A DNA stretch of 26,746 bases from DASRHK01 sp035650495 (GCA_035650495.1 DASRHK010000105.1:1-26746), one strand, 5' to 3'; shown: positions 1 through 6,899, counted from the stretch's first letter. The notes: generated by a model not told the origin, from the sequence alone. Numbers and translations: made by a program.

Positions 1-615
1 CTCCATCTGCTGCTCGCGATCGTCGTGCTCTGGCTCACGCTCGGCCCGCGCGAGCTCAATCCCGATCTGAAAGCCTGGGTCGCGGCGCAGGCGCGCGGCG
101 ACGAGACCGAAGCGGAGCATCGCGCGCGCCGCGTCTGGGGCGATCGGCCCCGCGACCTCGGGCAGCTCTTCATCGAATCGCACGAGCGCCTGTTCGGCAT
201 CCTGATCTGGTTCTTCGTGCTCGGGCCTGCCGGCGGCGTGCTGTACCGCGTCGGCCGGCGCCTGCCGCACGCCTGGGGCACGCGCAACGAGCACGTCGAT
301 CGCCTGCACGCTGCGCTCGCGTTCGTTCCGGCGCGCATCACCGCCGCGATGTTCGCCGCCGCCGGCAGCGCCGACGACGTCATCGCGGAATGGCGGCGCC
401 GTCGCGGCCAAGTCGAGGATTGGGTGCAGCACACCTGGCACTGGCTGTCGGAGATCGCGGCGGCGACGCTGGACATCGAGGAAGCGCCGGGCGAGCCCGC
501 GCGCGCGCCGTCGCTCACCGAAGGCGCCGCCGAATTCGTCGACCTGGAATTCCGCGCCCTCCTGATCCTGCTCGCGCTCTTCGCCATCTTCACGGTCGGC
601 AGCTGGTTCGGATGA
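1..615 (+). CDS. ampE: AmpE-like inner-membrane protein (5' end outside window)
   Basis: The frame is open to the left window edge, so the start is missing and 204 codons are visible. An internal GTG at 25 is not the real start. AmpE is an inner-membrane protein linked in enterobacteria to AmpD/AmpC beta-lactamase signalling; its biochemical role is poorly defined. What I see: a hydrophobic start, the family-like stretch LGPRELNPDLKAW, a membrane segment around WFFVLGPAGGVLYRV, the motif RLHAALAFVPARITA, and a hydrophobic C-terminus (LLILLALFAIF). The same general fold is found in CobD/CbiB-like proteins, so an annotation pipeline might call it CobD/CbiB family. No ampD is visible. Its stop overlaps the start of the next gene (ATGA at 612-615), so the two are probably translated together. 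Confidence 0.7.
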   Translation, partial: LHLLLAIVVLWLTLGPRELNPDLKAWVAAQARGDETEAEHRARRVWGDRPRDLGQLFIESHERLFGILIWFFVLGPAGGVLYRVGRRLPHAWGTRNEHVDRLHAALAFVPARITAAMFAAAGSADDVIAEWRRRRGQVEDWVQHTWHWLSEIAAATLDIEEAPGEPARAPSLTEGAAEFVDLEFRALLILLALFAIFTVGSWFG

Positions 616-1442
616 AGCGCGTCGTCGCGAGCGTCCTGCTCGCGCTTGCATCGACCGCGATCGCCGCAACGCCGCAGCGCATCGTCACGCTCTCGCCGCA
701 TCTTGCCGAGCTCGTCTGCGCCGCCGGCGCGTGCGACAAGCTCGCCGGCGTCGTCGCCTACACGAACTATCCGCCGCAAGCCGCGCGCGTCACGAAGATC
801 GGCGACGCGTTCAACGTCGATCTCGAGCGCGTCGCGGCGCTGAAGCCCGACCTCGTGCTCGCGTGGGAAGGCGGCGGCGGATCGGCGCAGACGCTGGCGC
901 GCCTGCGGGCGCTGGGCTATCGCGTCGAGAGCCTGCAGGTGCGCAAGCTCGACGACATCGCGCGCGTGCTGACCCAGCTCGGGACGATGCTCGGCACGGC
1001 AGAGTCGGCGACGTCGCAGGCGCGCGCGGTGCAGCAACGGCTCGACGCCTTGCGCGAGCGCTATCGCGGGGCGCGGCCGCTCAAGGTGTTCTACGAAATC
1101 CAGGTGCAGCCGCTCTACACCGTCAACGCCGACAGCCCGATCACCGAAGCGATCCAGCTCTGCGGCGGCGTCAACGTGTTCGCCGGCATCGGCACGCTCG
1201 CCGGCACCGTGAGCGTCGAGGCGCTATTCGCAGCGAATCCGGACGTCGTCGTCTACGCCAAGCAGGAGGAAGCGTCGACGCGATCGTTCTGGCGCGCGCA
1301 TCCCGAATTGCCCGCCGTCGCCGCCGGCCGGCTGTACTCGGTCGACGCCGATCTGCTCGACCGCGCAACGCCGCGGATGCTCGACGGCATCGAGGAGCTG
1401 TGCGGCGTCCTCGCGCGGGCGCGGGTGCGGGCGCAGGAGTAA
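612..1442 (+). CDS. btuF: Periplasmic cobalamin-binding protein, BtuF-like
   Basis: A 276-residue class III substrate-binding protein. BtuF captures vitamin B12 in the periplasm and passes it to the BtuCD ABC importer. Visible features are an N-terminal signal peptide (about residues 1-18, ending AIA), the opening RIVTLSPHLAELV, a YTNYPPQA segment, the strongly BtuF-like LERVAALKPDLVLAWEGG, a long central helix, and a C-terminal RATPRMLDGIEELC. Cys residues near both lobes (ACDKL, QLCGG, EELCG) could form disulfides as in E. coli BtuF. The ATG at 612 overlaps the preceding stop, which fixes the start; a longer frame opening at 390 is only overlap with the ampE-like gene. No btuC, btuD or cobalamin riboswitch is visible, so a related haem or siderophore ligand cannot be excluded. 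Confidence 0.82.
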   Translation: MKRVVASVLLALASTAIAATPQRIVTLSPHLAELVCAAGACDKLAGVVAYTNYPPQAARVTKIGDAFNVDLERVAALKPDLVLAWEGGGGSAQTLARLRALGYRVESLQVRKLDDIARVLTQLGTMLGTAESATSQARAVQQRLDALRERYRGARPLKVFYEIQVQPLYTVNADSPITEAIQLCGGVNVFAGIGTLAGTVSVEALFAANPDVVVYAKQEEASTRSFWRAHPELPAVAAGRLYSVDADLLDRATPRMLDGIEELCGVLARARVRAQE

Positions 1443-1454
1443 AATTCGCCCGTC

Positions 1455-2381
1455 ATGGTGATCGAACATCTGGCGGCCAAGCTCGCCGTGCTGGCGACGT
1501 TCATCGTCGGCACGACGTTCATCCATTTCCGCGGCACCGCGCGCTTCCGCTTCAAGCGCCAGCTCACCGATCACTCCACCGTGATGGCGCCGTACAACGC
1601 CTTCGTCTATCTGCGCTCGGCGGTGCCGAACAAGCCGATGCAGGACGTCGCGAGCATCCCCGATCTCAGGATCCTGCGCGACCACTGGCAGGTACTGCGC
1701 GAAGAAGCGGTCGCGCTGTTCCAGCAAGGGAACATCCGTCCGGCCGACGGCACCAACGATCTCGCGTTCAATTCGTTCTTCCGCAAAGGCTGGACGCGCT
1801 TCTACCTGAAGTGGTACGCGGATTATCTGCCGTCGGCGCTGAAGTACGCGCCGAAGACGGTGGAGATCCTCAAGCAGACGAAGTCGGTGAAGGCGGCGAT
1901 GTTCGTCGTGCTCGCCCCGCACAGCGAGCTCGGACCGCATCGCGATCCGTTCGCCGGCTCGCTGCGCTATCACCTGGGGCTCGTCACGCCGAACTCCGAT
2001 CAGTGCCGCATCTACGTCGACGGCAACATGTACTCGTGGCGCGACGGCCAGGACGTGCTGTTCGACGAGACCTACATCCACTGGGCGCACAACGACACCG
2101 ATCAGCACCGCATCATCCTGTTCGCCGACGTCGAGCGGCCGTTAAAGGATCCGGTGTCGCGCGCGATCAACCGGATGTTCGCGCGCGTGGCGGTGGCCTC
2201 CGCGGCGTCGCGCAATTTCCCGGACGAGAAGCTCGGCGCGCTCAATCACATCTTCAGCTACATCTACAGCATCCGCCGATTGGGCAAGTGGATGAAGGCG
2301 AAGAACCAGCGCTTCTACTACGCGGTCAAGTACGTGCTGCTGCTCGCGCTGGCCTGGTGGATTTTCGCTCCGAAGAGCTGA
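1455..2381 (+). CDS. Aspartyl/asparaginyl beta-hydroxylase family (LpxO-like)
   Basis: A 308-residue Fe(II)/2-oxoglutarate dioxygenase of the AspH/LpxO family. LpxO hydroxylates the secondary acyl chain of lipid A at the inner membrane. An N-terminal hydrophobic segment (about residues 7-23) and a C-terminal one (about 288-303) fit membrane attachment. The iron-binding pattern is visible as GPHRDPFAGSLRYHLGL (H162, D164) and DETYIHWAHNDTDQHR (H209 or H212 as second His, R219 as probable 2-oxoglutarate contact), followed by DVERP. Its 3' end overlaps the convergent hydrolase gene by 56 bp. The substrate (lipid A, ornithine lipid or protein) cannot be read from the sequence. Start ATG 1455 is 12 nt after the btuF-like stop, with no close Shine-Dalgarno sequence. 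Confidence 0.8.
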   Translation: MVIEHLAAKLAVLATFIVGTTFIHFRGTARFRFKRQLTDHSTVMAPYNAFVYLRSAVPNKPMQDVASIPDLRILRDHWQVLREEAVALFQQGNIRPADGTNDLAFNSFFRKGWTRFYLKWYADYLPSALKYAPKTVEILKQTKSVKAAMFVVLAPHSELGPHRDPFAGSLRYHLGLVTPNSDQCRIYVDGNMYSWRDGQDVLFDETYIHWAHNDTDQHRIILFADVERPLKDPVSRAINRMFARVAVASAASRNFPDEKLGALNHIFSYIYSIRRLGKWMKAKNQRFYYAVKYVLLLALAWWIFAPKS

Positions 2382-3270
2382 CCTTCTCCGATTTGCGCGC
2401 GTGACCCGCGACGAGCGATGCGAGCCGCGGGATCAGCTGTGGCGGGAAATCGTGGCCCCAGCCCGGGATCACTTCGAGCTTCGCGCCGGGAATCTTGCGC
2501 GCCAGCTCATGCGCCGCCGCGACCGGCACCAGCGCATCGTCCTTGCCGTGGAGCACCAGCGTGCGCGTGCGGATCTGCTCGAGCAGGCGCACGCGCGAGC
2601 CGGACGCGAGGATCGCGACGGTCTGACGTGCGATGCCGCGCGGGTGATAGGCGCGATCGAAGGCGCGGCTGACCTTCGCGCGCAGCGCTTCATCGGTCGG
2701 CGCGAAGCCGGGACTGCCGATCAGCCGCCAGGTCTGCATCGAATGCGCGATCAGCGAATCGCGATCGAAATGGGTCGGGCGGCGGATCAAGCGCAGTTGC
2801 ACCGGCAGCTTCGCGCGCGGCAGCCACGGATTGCCGCTCGTGGTCATCACCAGCGTCAGGCTGCGCACGCGCTCCGGGTGCTTCGCCGCGATGATCTGCG
2901 CGATCATGCCGCCCATCGACGCGCCGCAAAGATGCGCGGTCTTGATGTGCAGCGCGTCGAGCAGGCCGAGCGCGTCGTACGCCATGTCGTCGAGCTTGTA
3001 GGGCGCGCGGAACGGCAGCCGCAGCGTCGATAAGAGCGCAGCGCGCATCACGTTGGGCTTGCCCAGATGATCCATCTTCGTCGTCAATCCCGCATCGCGA
3101 TTGTCGAAGCGCACGACGCGGAAGCCGCTCTTCGCGAGCGCGACGCAGAAGTCGTCGGGCCAATGGATCAGCTGACCCGCGAGCCCCATGATCAGCAGGA
3201 TCACGGGCGCATCGCGGTCGCCGAATTCCTCGTACTCGATGTCGATGCCGTTGGCATGCGCGCGGGGCAT
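2326..3270 (-). CDS. Alpha/beta hydrolase
   Basis: A 314-residue alpha/beta-hydrolase-fold enzyme resembling the RdmC/TAP-type esterases. The catalytic triad is complete: nucleophile S118 in GASMGG, acid D245 in LHGKDDALVP, and H273 in PGWGHDFP. The oxyanion-hole region is LLIMGLAGQLIHW near residues 25-37. There is no signal peptide, so it is probably cytoplasmic; the substrate is unknown. The last 25 or so residues (ARKSEKVSSSERKS and an Arg/Ala tail) lie beyond the usual fold and are encoded antisense to the 3' end of the LpxO-like gene. The ATG at 3270 immediately precedes the family-typical start. It is monocistronic on this strand, with about 120 bp to the next minus-strand gene. Confidence 0.88.
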   Translation of the reverse strand: MPRAHANGIDIEYEEFGDRDAPVILLIMGLAGQLIHWPDDFCVALAKSGFRVVRFDNRDAGLTTKMDHLGKPNVMRAALLSTLRLPFRAPYKLDDMAYDALGLLDALHIKTAHLCGASMGGMIAQIIAAKHPERVRSLTLVMTTSGNPWLPRAKLPVQLRLIRRPTHFDRDSLIAHSMQTWRLIGSPGFAPTDEALRAKVSRAFDRAYHPRGIARQTVAILASGSRVRLLEQIRTRTLVLHGKDDALVPVAAAHELARKIPGAKLEVIPGWGHDFPPQLIPRLASLVAGHARKSEKVSSSERKSTRPARAAART

Positions 3271-3354
3271 GCCGGCATTCTATGAGATCGCGCTAGAGCC
3301 GCGAGTAGGGCGCAGGGGCCCCGCTTGCGGGGATGCAACCGCGGCGAGTCGGCT

Positions 3355-3396
3355 CTTCTAGGGAGAAGGCCGGAATGATCAGCGGTTCCCTAGAAG
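3355..3396. repeat. Inverted repeat at the end of the barrel gene
   Basis: Perfect 10-bp inverted repeat: CTTCTAGGGA at 3355-3364 and TCCCTAGAAG at 3387-3396, separated by 22 nt. The right arm contains the TAG stop of the minus-strand outer-membrane barrel gene. It may help end that transcript or protect its 3' end, but there is no T-run after it, so it is not a classic intrinsic terminator. A second small hairpin, CCCCGC-TT-GCGGGG, lies at 3319-3332 in the same gap. Confidence 0.45.
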
Positions 3397-3893
3397 CGGA
3401 ACTGCGCGCCCGCGGAGATCAGGTCCTCGTGCTCGCTGCGCAGCTGGAAGCGCTCGTACTCGGCGCGCAGCCCGAAGTGCGGCGCCACCGGGAATTGCGC
3501 GCCGACGCCCCAGAACACGTTGGTCCGGTGATAGTCGTCGGTCTCCTCGTCGACGTTCTTGTGCTTCACGTCCTCGAACGCCGCGCCGACTTTCGCGTAC
3601 GGATAGATGCCCATCGGGAAATGCCAGCCGCCGGTGAGGCCTGCGGTGTAGGCGTGGATGCGGCTGCCGAAATCGCCGGGATGCCCGAAGTCGATGTACT
3701 GCGCCTCGACGCCGAAGATCTGGCTGTAGGCGCCCGCGAATGCTTTCCAGCCGAAGTTCGACCCGTCGTCGGCGAAATCGCTGCCGTTCAAGCGCGCCGA
3801 GCCGGCGCTGCCGCCGATCACGCCTTCCGCGCTTGCGACGGTCGGCGAAGCCGCTACCAGCACCAAGCCAAGCAAAGCCCAGAGTCTACGCAT
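3390..3893 (-). CDS. Small outer-membrane beta-barrel protein
   Basis: A 167-residue exported protein. Residues 1-22 are a signal peptide (MRRLWALLGLVLVAASPTVASA, cleaved after ASA). The mature part begins with Gly-rich strands and has alternating hydrophobic/aromatic stretches (FGWKAFAGAY, VEAQYIDFG, AYTAGLTGGWHF, NVFWGVGAQFPV, FGLRAEYERFQL), ending in GAQFRF. A terminal Phe is the usual BAM recognition signal for outer-membrane barrels. The pattern resembles the OmpA/OprF-like beta-brl families with about eight strands. The start is ATG 3893, with AGAGG about nine bases upstream; the open frame runs much further 5' but overlaps otsB and is not coding. The ligand or role is unknown. Confidence 0.82.
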   Translation of the reverse strand: MRRLWALLGLVLVAASPTVASAEGVIGGSAGSARLNGSDFADDGSNFGWKAFAGAYSQIFGVEAQYIDFGHPGDFGSRIHAYTAGLTGGWHFPMGIYPYAKVGAAFEDVKHKNVDEETDDYHRTNVFWGVGAQFPVAPHFGLRAEYERFQLRSEHEDLISAGAQFRF

Positions 3894-3988
3894 GACATGC
3901 ACCTCTTCAAGGTTCCAATGACGCCCCCGAACGATGGACCGCGGAAATCGCGAGCCCGTTCGCGGTTTACAAAGCGGGTCGTACCCTT

Positions 3989-4750
3989 TCAGAAGATGTC
4001 GCCACGCAGCGAGCGGCGCAGCCAGATGTGCACCGACTCGATGTCGGGGCAGCGGAAACGCGCTGCGGTTTCCCCGGGCCCGACCTTGATGCCGTGACCG
4101 CCGAGCGCTTGCGCGGCCACAAAGCCGTCCTCGTCGGTGCGATCGTCGCCGATGAAAACCGGGATGCGGCCCGCGAACGGCGGCTGCGCCGCGAGCATGC
4201 GGATCGCGTGGCCCTTGTCGAAGCCGAGCACGCGCGCTTCGACCACCTTGTTGCCGACCAGCACCTGCAGCGCTCGCGGCTCGGCGAGCGCATGCATCGC
4301 GTCGATGCACTCGTCGCCACGCTCGGGCGCGAGGCGGAAATGCAGCGCGACCGCAGCGCCCTTGTCTTCGATGAGGATGCGCGGATCGGCGGTGAAGCGG
4401 ATGCGCAGCATCTGCGAGATCTCGTGCACGCGCGGATCGGTGTGGAACTGCGTCGGTCCGTGCGCGTTGGGACGCAGCTCCGCGCCGTGCACGCCCGCGC
4501 CCGCGAGCACGACGGGCGAGCACAGCCGATCGACCTCGCTCAAGCGGCGTCCGCTGATCACCGCGACCGCGCCGTGCTGGCGCGCGTGCAGCCCGGACAG
4601 CAGCGCGGGCAGCTCGCCGCGCACCTGCACGAGATCCGGCGCCGGCGCGAAGTCGACCAGCGTGCCGTCGAAGTCGAGGTACAGGGCCGCGCTTTCGGGC
4701 AGGTACGGCGGCTCCGCCTCGACGGAGCGACTCGGGGCAATGGTCTCCAC
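3989..4750 (-). CDS. otsB: Trehalose-6-phosphate phosphatase
   Basis: A 253-residue HAD-superfamily phosphatase that dephosphorylates trehalose-6-phosphate to trehalose in the cytoplasm, giving osmotic and desiccation protection. HAD motif I is LDFDGTLVDF with nucleophile D26 and general acid D28; SGR (66-68) is motif II; EDKGAAVALHFR (about 128-139) is the family-specific Lys region; FDKGHAI (about K179) and GDDRTDEDGF (D202, D203, D206) complete the Mg site. The length is normal for stand-alone OtsB. The partner synthase otsA is not in the window, so it must lie elsewhere or another T6P source is used. It is divergent from the EF-hand gene (294 bp gap) and followed by the barrel gene after 95 bp. 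Confidence 0.93.
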   Translation of the reverse strand: METIAPSRSVEAEPPYLPESAALYLDFDGTLVDFAPAPDLVQVRGELPALLSGLHARQHGAVAVISGRRLSEVDRLCSPVVLAGAGVHGAELRPNAHGPTQFHTDPRVHEISQMLRIRFTADPRILIEDKGAAVALHFRLAPERGDECIDAMHALAEPRALQVLVGNKVVEARVLGFDKGHAIRMLAAQPPFAGRIPVFIGDDRTDEDGFVAAQALGGHGIKVGPGETAARFRCPDIESVHIWLRRSLRGDIF

Positions 4751-4799
4751 TCCGGCAGTGACCGTCGCGGACGTGAAAATGTTTCAAAGATCGGTACGC

Positions 4800-4817
4800 T
4801 GTCTGCGAATTGCGACG
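4800..4817. promoter_or_regulatory. Candidate GlrR upstream site 2 (EF-hand gene)
   Basis: TGTC (4800-4803), ten bases, GACG (4814-4817): 7 of 8 positions of TGTC-N10-GACA, the element I recall as recognised by GlrR upstream of enterobacterial glmY. The centre lies about 178 bp upstream of the predicted sigma-54 start site at 4987. Confidence 0.45.
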
Positions 4818-4865
4818 AAACCAGCCGGCGCGAAAACAAACGCTTAACGGCCCTTGCAAAATCGG

Positions 4866-4885
4866 CTGTCGGACGTGGGAGACAG
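4866..4885. promoter_or_regulatory. Candidate GlrR upstream site 1 (EF-hand gene)
   Basis: A perfect CTGTC-N10-GACAG inverted repeat; the core TGTC at 4867-4870 and GACA at 4881-4884 match TGTC-N10-GACA at all eight positions. The centre lies about 111 bp upstream of the predicted sigma-54 start, in the normal range for an enhancer-binding protein. A second inverted repeat (GATTGCG-CGAT-CGCAATC, 4885-4902) directly abuts it and may be a site for another protein. Confidence 0.55.
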
Positions 4886-4960
4886 ATTGCGCGATCGCAA
4901 TCGCGCCGTGCGGGGCCGCCCCGTCGTTAAGCGACTGACTCCAAACGGTGGAGCCCACGC

Positions 4961-4976
4961 TGGCACCGCACTTGCT
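4961..4976 (+). promoter_or_regulatory. Sigma-54 (-24/-12) promoter of the EF-hand gene
   Basis: TGGCAC (4961-4966), five bases, TTGCT (4972-4976): a full match to the sigma-54 consensus, with invariant GG (-24) and GC (-12) ten bases apart. The predicted start site is near 4987, giving a leader of about 58 nt before ATG 5045. The same direction as the downstream gene, its intergenic position and the GlrR-like sites upstream all support it. Confidence 0.75.
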
Positions 4977-5044
4977 GCCCAAGACGCCGCCGCGCCGCAG
5001 TCGCACCGCGACAAGCGTACGCAAGACATCTTGGAGGATTACAC

Positions 5045-5485
5045 ATGCGGATCAAAACGAATCTCATCGCGCTGGCCGCCGTCGCGACGTTTGGCGCGGG
5101 CGGTGTTCTCGCCCAAGGCATTCCGAGCACGCCGAGCTCGACGCCGTCGAGCTCCTCGAGCTCGAGCAGCTCCACTTCGACTTCTTCGCCGAGTTCTCCC
5201 GCGGCGCCGGCCGCTCCGTCGAACGGCAGTTCCGGTTATCTGACGCAGCCGGACAAGGCTTCGGCCGCCGCGAGCGCGACCAACGCTGGCGACAAGTTCG
5301 GCACGCTCGACAAGGACCACGACGGGATGGTGAGCAAGGCCGAGGCTCGCAAGGACAAGGATCTCAAGGGCCAGTTCGACACGCTCGACGGCAACAAGGA
5401 CGGCAAGCTGGATCAGTCCGAGTTCGCGCAGTTCGAAGTGGGCTCGACCAGCAACCAGCAGAAATCGACGACTTCAGGCAAGTAA
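5045..5485 (+). CDS. Secreted Ser-rich EF-hand protein
   Basis: A 146-residue predicted periplasmic or secreted calcium-binding protein. Residues 1-23 are a signal peptide (cleavage after VLA). Residues 27-60 are a low-complexity Ser/Thr/Pro linker with an unbroken Ser run. Two canonical 12-residue EF loops follow: D89-x-D91-x-D93-G with S97 and E100, and D115-x-N117-x-D119-G with D123 and E126. A short Ser/Gln/Lys tail ends the protein. The start has a clear GGAGG (5033-5037) seven bases before ATG 5045. It is probably transcribed alone from the sigma-54 promoter at 4961-4976. Calcium binding is inferred from the intact loops; the partner or target is unknown. The Ser tract is built largely from GAGCTC-type repeats, prone to slippage. 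Confidence 0.87.
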   Translation: MRIKTNLIALAAVATFGAGGVLAQGIPSTPSSTPSSSSSSSSSTSTSSPSSPAAPAAPSNGSSGYLTQPDKASAAASATNAGDKFGTLDKDHDGMVSKAEARKDKDLKGQFDTLDGNKDGKLDQSEFAQFEVGSTSNQQKSTTSGK

Positions 5486-5499
5486 CACCTGAGCAGCTT

Positions 5500-5544
5500 T
5501 GCACGGCACCCACAGATCTGTTCCCCCCCGGATCTCGCCGTGCA
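5500..5544. repeat. Hairpin 1 between convergent genes
   Basis: Perfect 8-bp stem, TGCACGGC (5500-5507) with GCCGTGCA (5537-5544). The 29-nt loop holds a nested AGATC/GATCT pairing and a run of seven C. It lies 15 bp after the EF-hand stop. It could be part of a transcription end signal or a structured 3' leader. Confidence 0.5.
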
Positions 5545-5546
5545 CC

Positions 5547-5606
5547 GGCGCCTCTCTCGAGGTCTCACATGGCTAGGAAGGCCACCGAGAGAGGCGCCAT
5601 TTATTT
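5547..5606. terminator. Probable bidirectional terminator, hairpin 2
   Basis: Perfect 13-bp stem, GGCGCCTCTCTCG (5547-5559) with CGAGAGAGGCGCC (5586-5598). The 26-nt loop can extend the stem (GGT/ACC after a bulge, then TGGC/GCCA). ATTTATTT follows at 5599-5606, a T-rich tail for the plus-strand transcript. It sits between the convergent EF-hand and protease genes. The large loop is unusual for an intrinsic terminator. Confidence 0.55.
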
Positions 5607-5628
5607 GCGCCTCGCGAATCTGAACGCG

Positions 5629-6174
5629 CTATTTGCGCGCTGACGTCTTCTCGACCGCCGCGGCTTCTGCGGTCGTGTCAGCTGCAGTTGCGAGATCGGG
5701 CTGGCATTGCGCCAGGCCGAGCTGCGGCGGCTCGGCGGAGAACGTGAACGGCGCGAGGCGCGTCAGCACGTTCATGCCGAGGATGGGGCGAGCCGCGCCA
5801 GGGAAGACGGCGGCTTCGACGTTGGGGATCCAGCATTGCGTGCCCAGCCGCAGCGCGCTGATGCGATAGACCGGGATTTGGCGTGCGGTGCCGTCGGCCA
5901 TGGTGCCGCGCAGCTCACGCGAATATTCGGCGACGCCCTGTTGCTTCAGGATCGCGAGGATTTTCTCGTTGATGACGAGATAGCTGGCGCCGGTGTCGAC
6001 GAGGAGCTCGAGATCGCCGAAGCCTTCGATCGCGCCATGCACGTAGAACGTGCCCGCATCGTGCTTCTGCAAGGTGATCGCCATGACGGCCGGAAGGGCG
6101 ACCGAGTCCGCGTGCGCAGCACCCACGCCCGCGCACAGCACAAGTCCAAACACCGCAGCAGCCAGACGACGCAT
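5629..6174 (-). CDS. Retropepsin-like aspartic protease, exported
   Basis: A protein of 181 residues from ATG 6174 (184 from the GTG at 6183). An N-terminal signal peptide ends near AHA. The catalytic signature ELLVDTGAS contains the single Asp-Thr-Gly (D60 from this start), and the C-terminal ILGMNVLTRL is the flap/core motif of the clan AA, single-domain retroviral-type aspartic proteases of proteobacteria. Such proteins act as homodimers because each chain gives one Asp. No anchor besides the signal peptide is seen, so it is probably periplasmic. I prefer ATG 6174 because GGTGAG stands just upstream, but this is not decisive. The C-terminal 25 residues (Ala/Thr/Glu-rich) are low complexity. 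Substrate unknown. Confidence 0.82.
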   Translation of the reverse strand: MRRLAAAVFGLVLCAGVGAAHADSVALPAVMAITLQKHDAGTFYVHGAIEGFGDLELLVDTGASYLVINEKILAILKQQGVAEYSRELRGTMADGTARQIPVYRISALRLGTQCWIPNVEAAVFPGAARPILGMNVLTRLAPFTFSAEPPQLGLAQCQPDLATAADTTAEAAAVEKTSARK

Positions 6175-6293
6175 CGCTCTCACCGCGGCCCCCGGTCACG
6201 GCCGCTCACGGTGAGGATGCTCTCACAAAGCGTTTCAGTCCGCTATTGGGTGTTTCCTACTGTCCGTGATGACGATCACGCTTGGGCAGCACT

Positions 6294-6848
6294 TCAATTC
6301 CCGGTGCGGACCTGCAGGCGGTTGTCGATTTGCACGGTGCCGCGAACTTCCGCCGCCAAGCGACCCGCGAGCTCCCGCACCTGCGCGTTGGCCACGCTGC
6401 CCGTGAGCGTGATCGTGCCGTCCTCTGCCGAGACCTCGATGCCCGCGCCGTGGGTGGCGCCGTTCCAGAGCAGGCGAGTCCTCACGCCTGCCGCGAGCTG
6501 AGCGTTGTCGAACCGTCGTGCGAAGGCGTCGCCGGGACCGATCGCATGGGGCGCCCCGATTTCCACCGCGACCTGATTGCGCACCTCGCGCACGCCGTCG
6601 AGCTCCTGGGCAATCTCGAGCGCGAGGTCGCGCAGCACCTTGTCGTCGACGACGCCGGACAGCATCACCACGCCGTCCCGGACCTCGACGCTGAGCCTGA
6701 ACGGCGCGAGCTGCTCGCACAGCGCGTACGCGGTGACCAGCCTGCCGGCGATGTAGGCGTCGCGTGCGGCGCCATCGGCCGACGGCGGCAGCGGTCTTGC
6801 GATCCGCGGGGAGGCTGGGAGGTTGGAGATGGGCTCGGCGCTGTTCAT
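6294..6848 (-). CDS. Double BON-domain protein
   Basis: A 184-residue protein with two BON domains, about residues 30-97 (VRDGVVMLSGVVDDKVLRDLA, split here as VRDGVVMLSGVV and DDKVLRDLA) and 115-182 (SAEDGTITLTGSVANAQVRE). BON domains occur in OsmY-type and outer-membrane-associated proteins and may bind phospholipid. No obvious signal peptide is seen from ATG 6848. The frame stays open upstream to 7031, but that part runs past a sigma-54 promoter and into glrK, so 6848 is the better start. From the promoter at 6899-6884 the predicted transcript starts near 6873, leaving a 25-nt leader. The Shine-Dalgarno sequence is weak. It is divergent from glrK, which fits control by the neighbouring activator. 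How a protein lacking a signal would reach the envelope is unclear. Confidence 0.82.
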   Translation of the reverse strand: MNSAEPISNLPASPRIARPLPPSADGAARDAYIAGRLVTAYALCEQLAPFRLSVEVRDGVVMLSGVVDDKVLRDLALEIAQELDGVREVRNQVAVEIGAPHAIGPGDAFARRFDNAQLAAGVRTRLLWNGATHGAGIEVSAEDGTITLTGSVANAQVRELAGRLAAEVRGTVQIDNRLQVRTGN

Positions 6849-6883
6849 GGAGGGATCCGCAGTGAATCGATGAGCGAGCATTT

Positions 6884-6899
6884 GGCAAATCGCGTGCCA
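6884..6899 (-). promoter_or_regulatory. Sigma-54 (-24/-12) promoter of the BON gene
   Basis: Reading the minus strand from 6899: TGGCAC, five bases, TTGCC. GG (6898-6897) and GC (6886-6885) are exactly ten bases apart as sigma-54 requires, and TGGCACG is a full -24 match. The predicted start site is near 6873, 25 nt before ATG 6848. The sequence is also a TGGCA-N7-TGCCA inverted repeat, so a chance operator-like palindrome is an alternative. Confidence 0.7.

Noticed and set aside
421..440. TGGCAC-like sigma-54 sequence inside the ampE-like gene
   Set aside because: GG and GC are not ten bases apart and it is internal to a coding sequence.
4923..4939. Third GlrR-like site GTCGTTAAGCGACTGAC
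   Set aside because: The half-sites are out of register by one base for N10, and the GTCG/CGAC repeat is too short to rate.
5570..5644. 24-codon ORF starting MARKATERG
   Set aside because: It lies on the hairpin stem and in the convergent gap, lacks a Shine-Dalgarno sequence, and its bases are better explained by the 13-bp stem.
6265..6280. CGTGAT-GACG-ATCACG hairpin as a terminator for the BON gene
   Set aside because: It has a perfect 6-bp stem, but no T-run follows on the minus strand.
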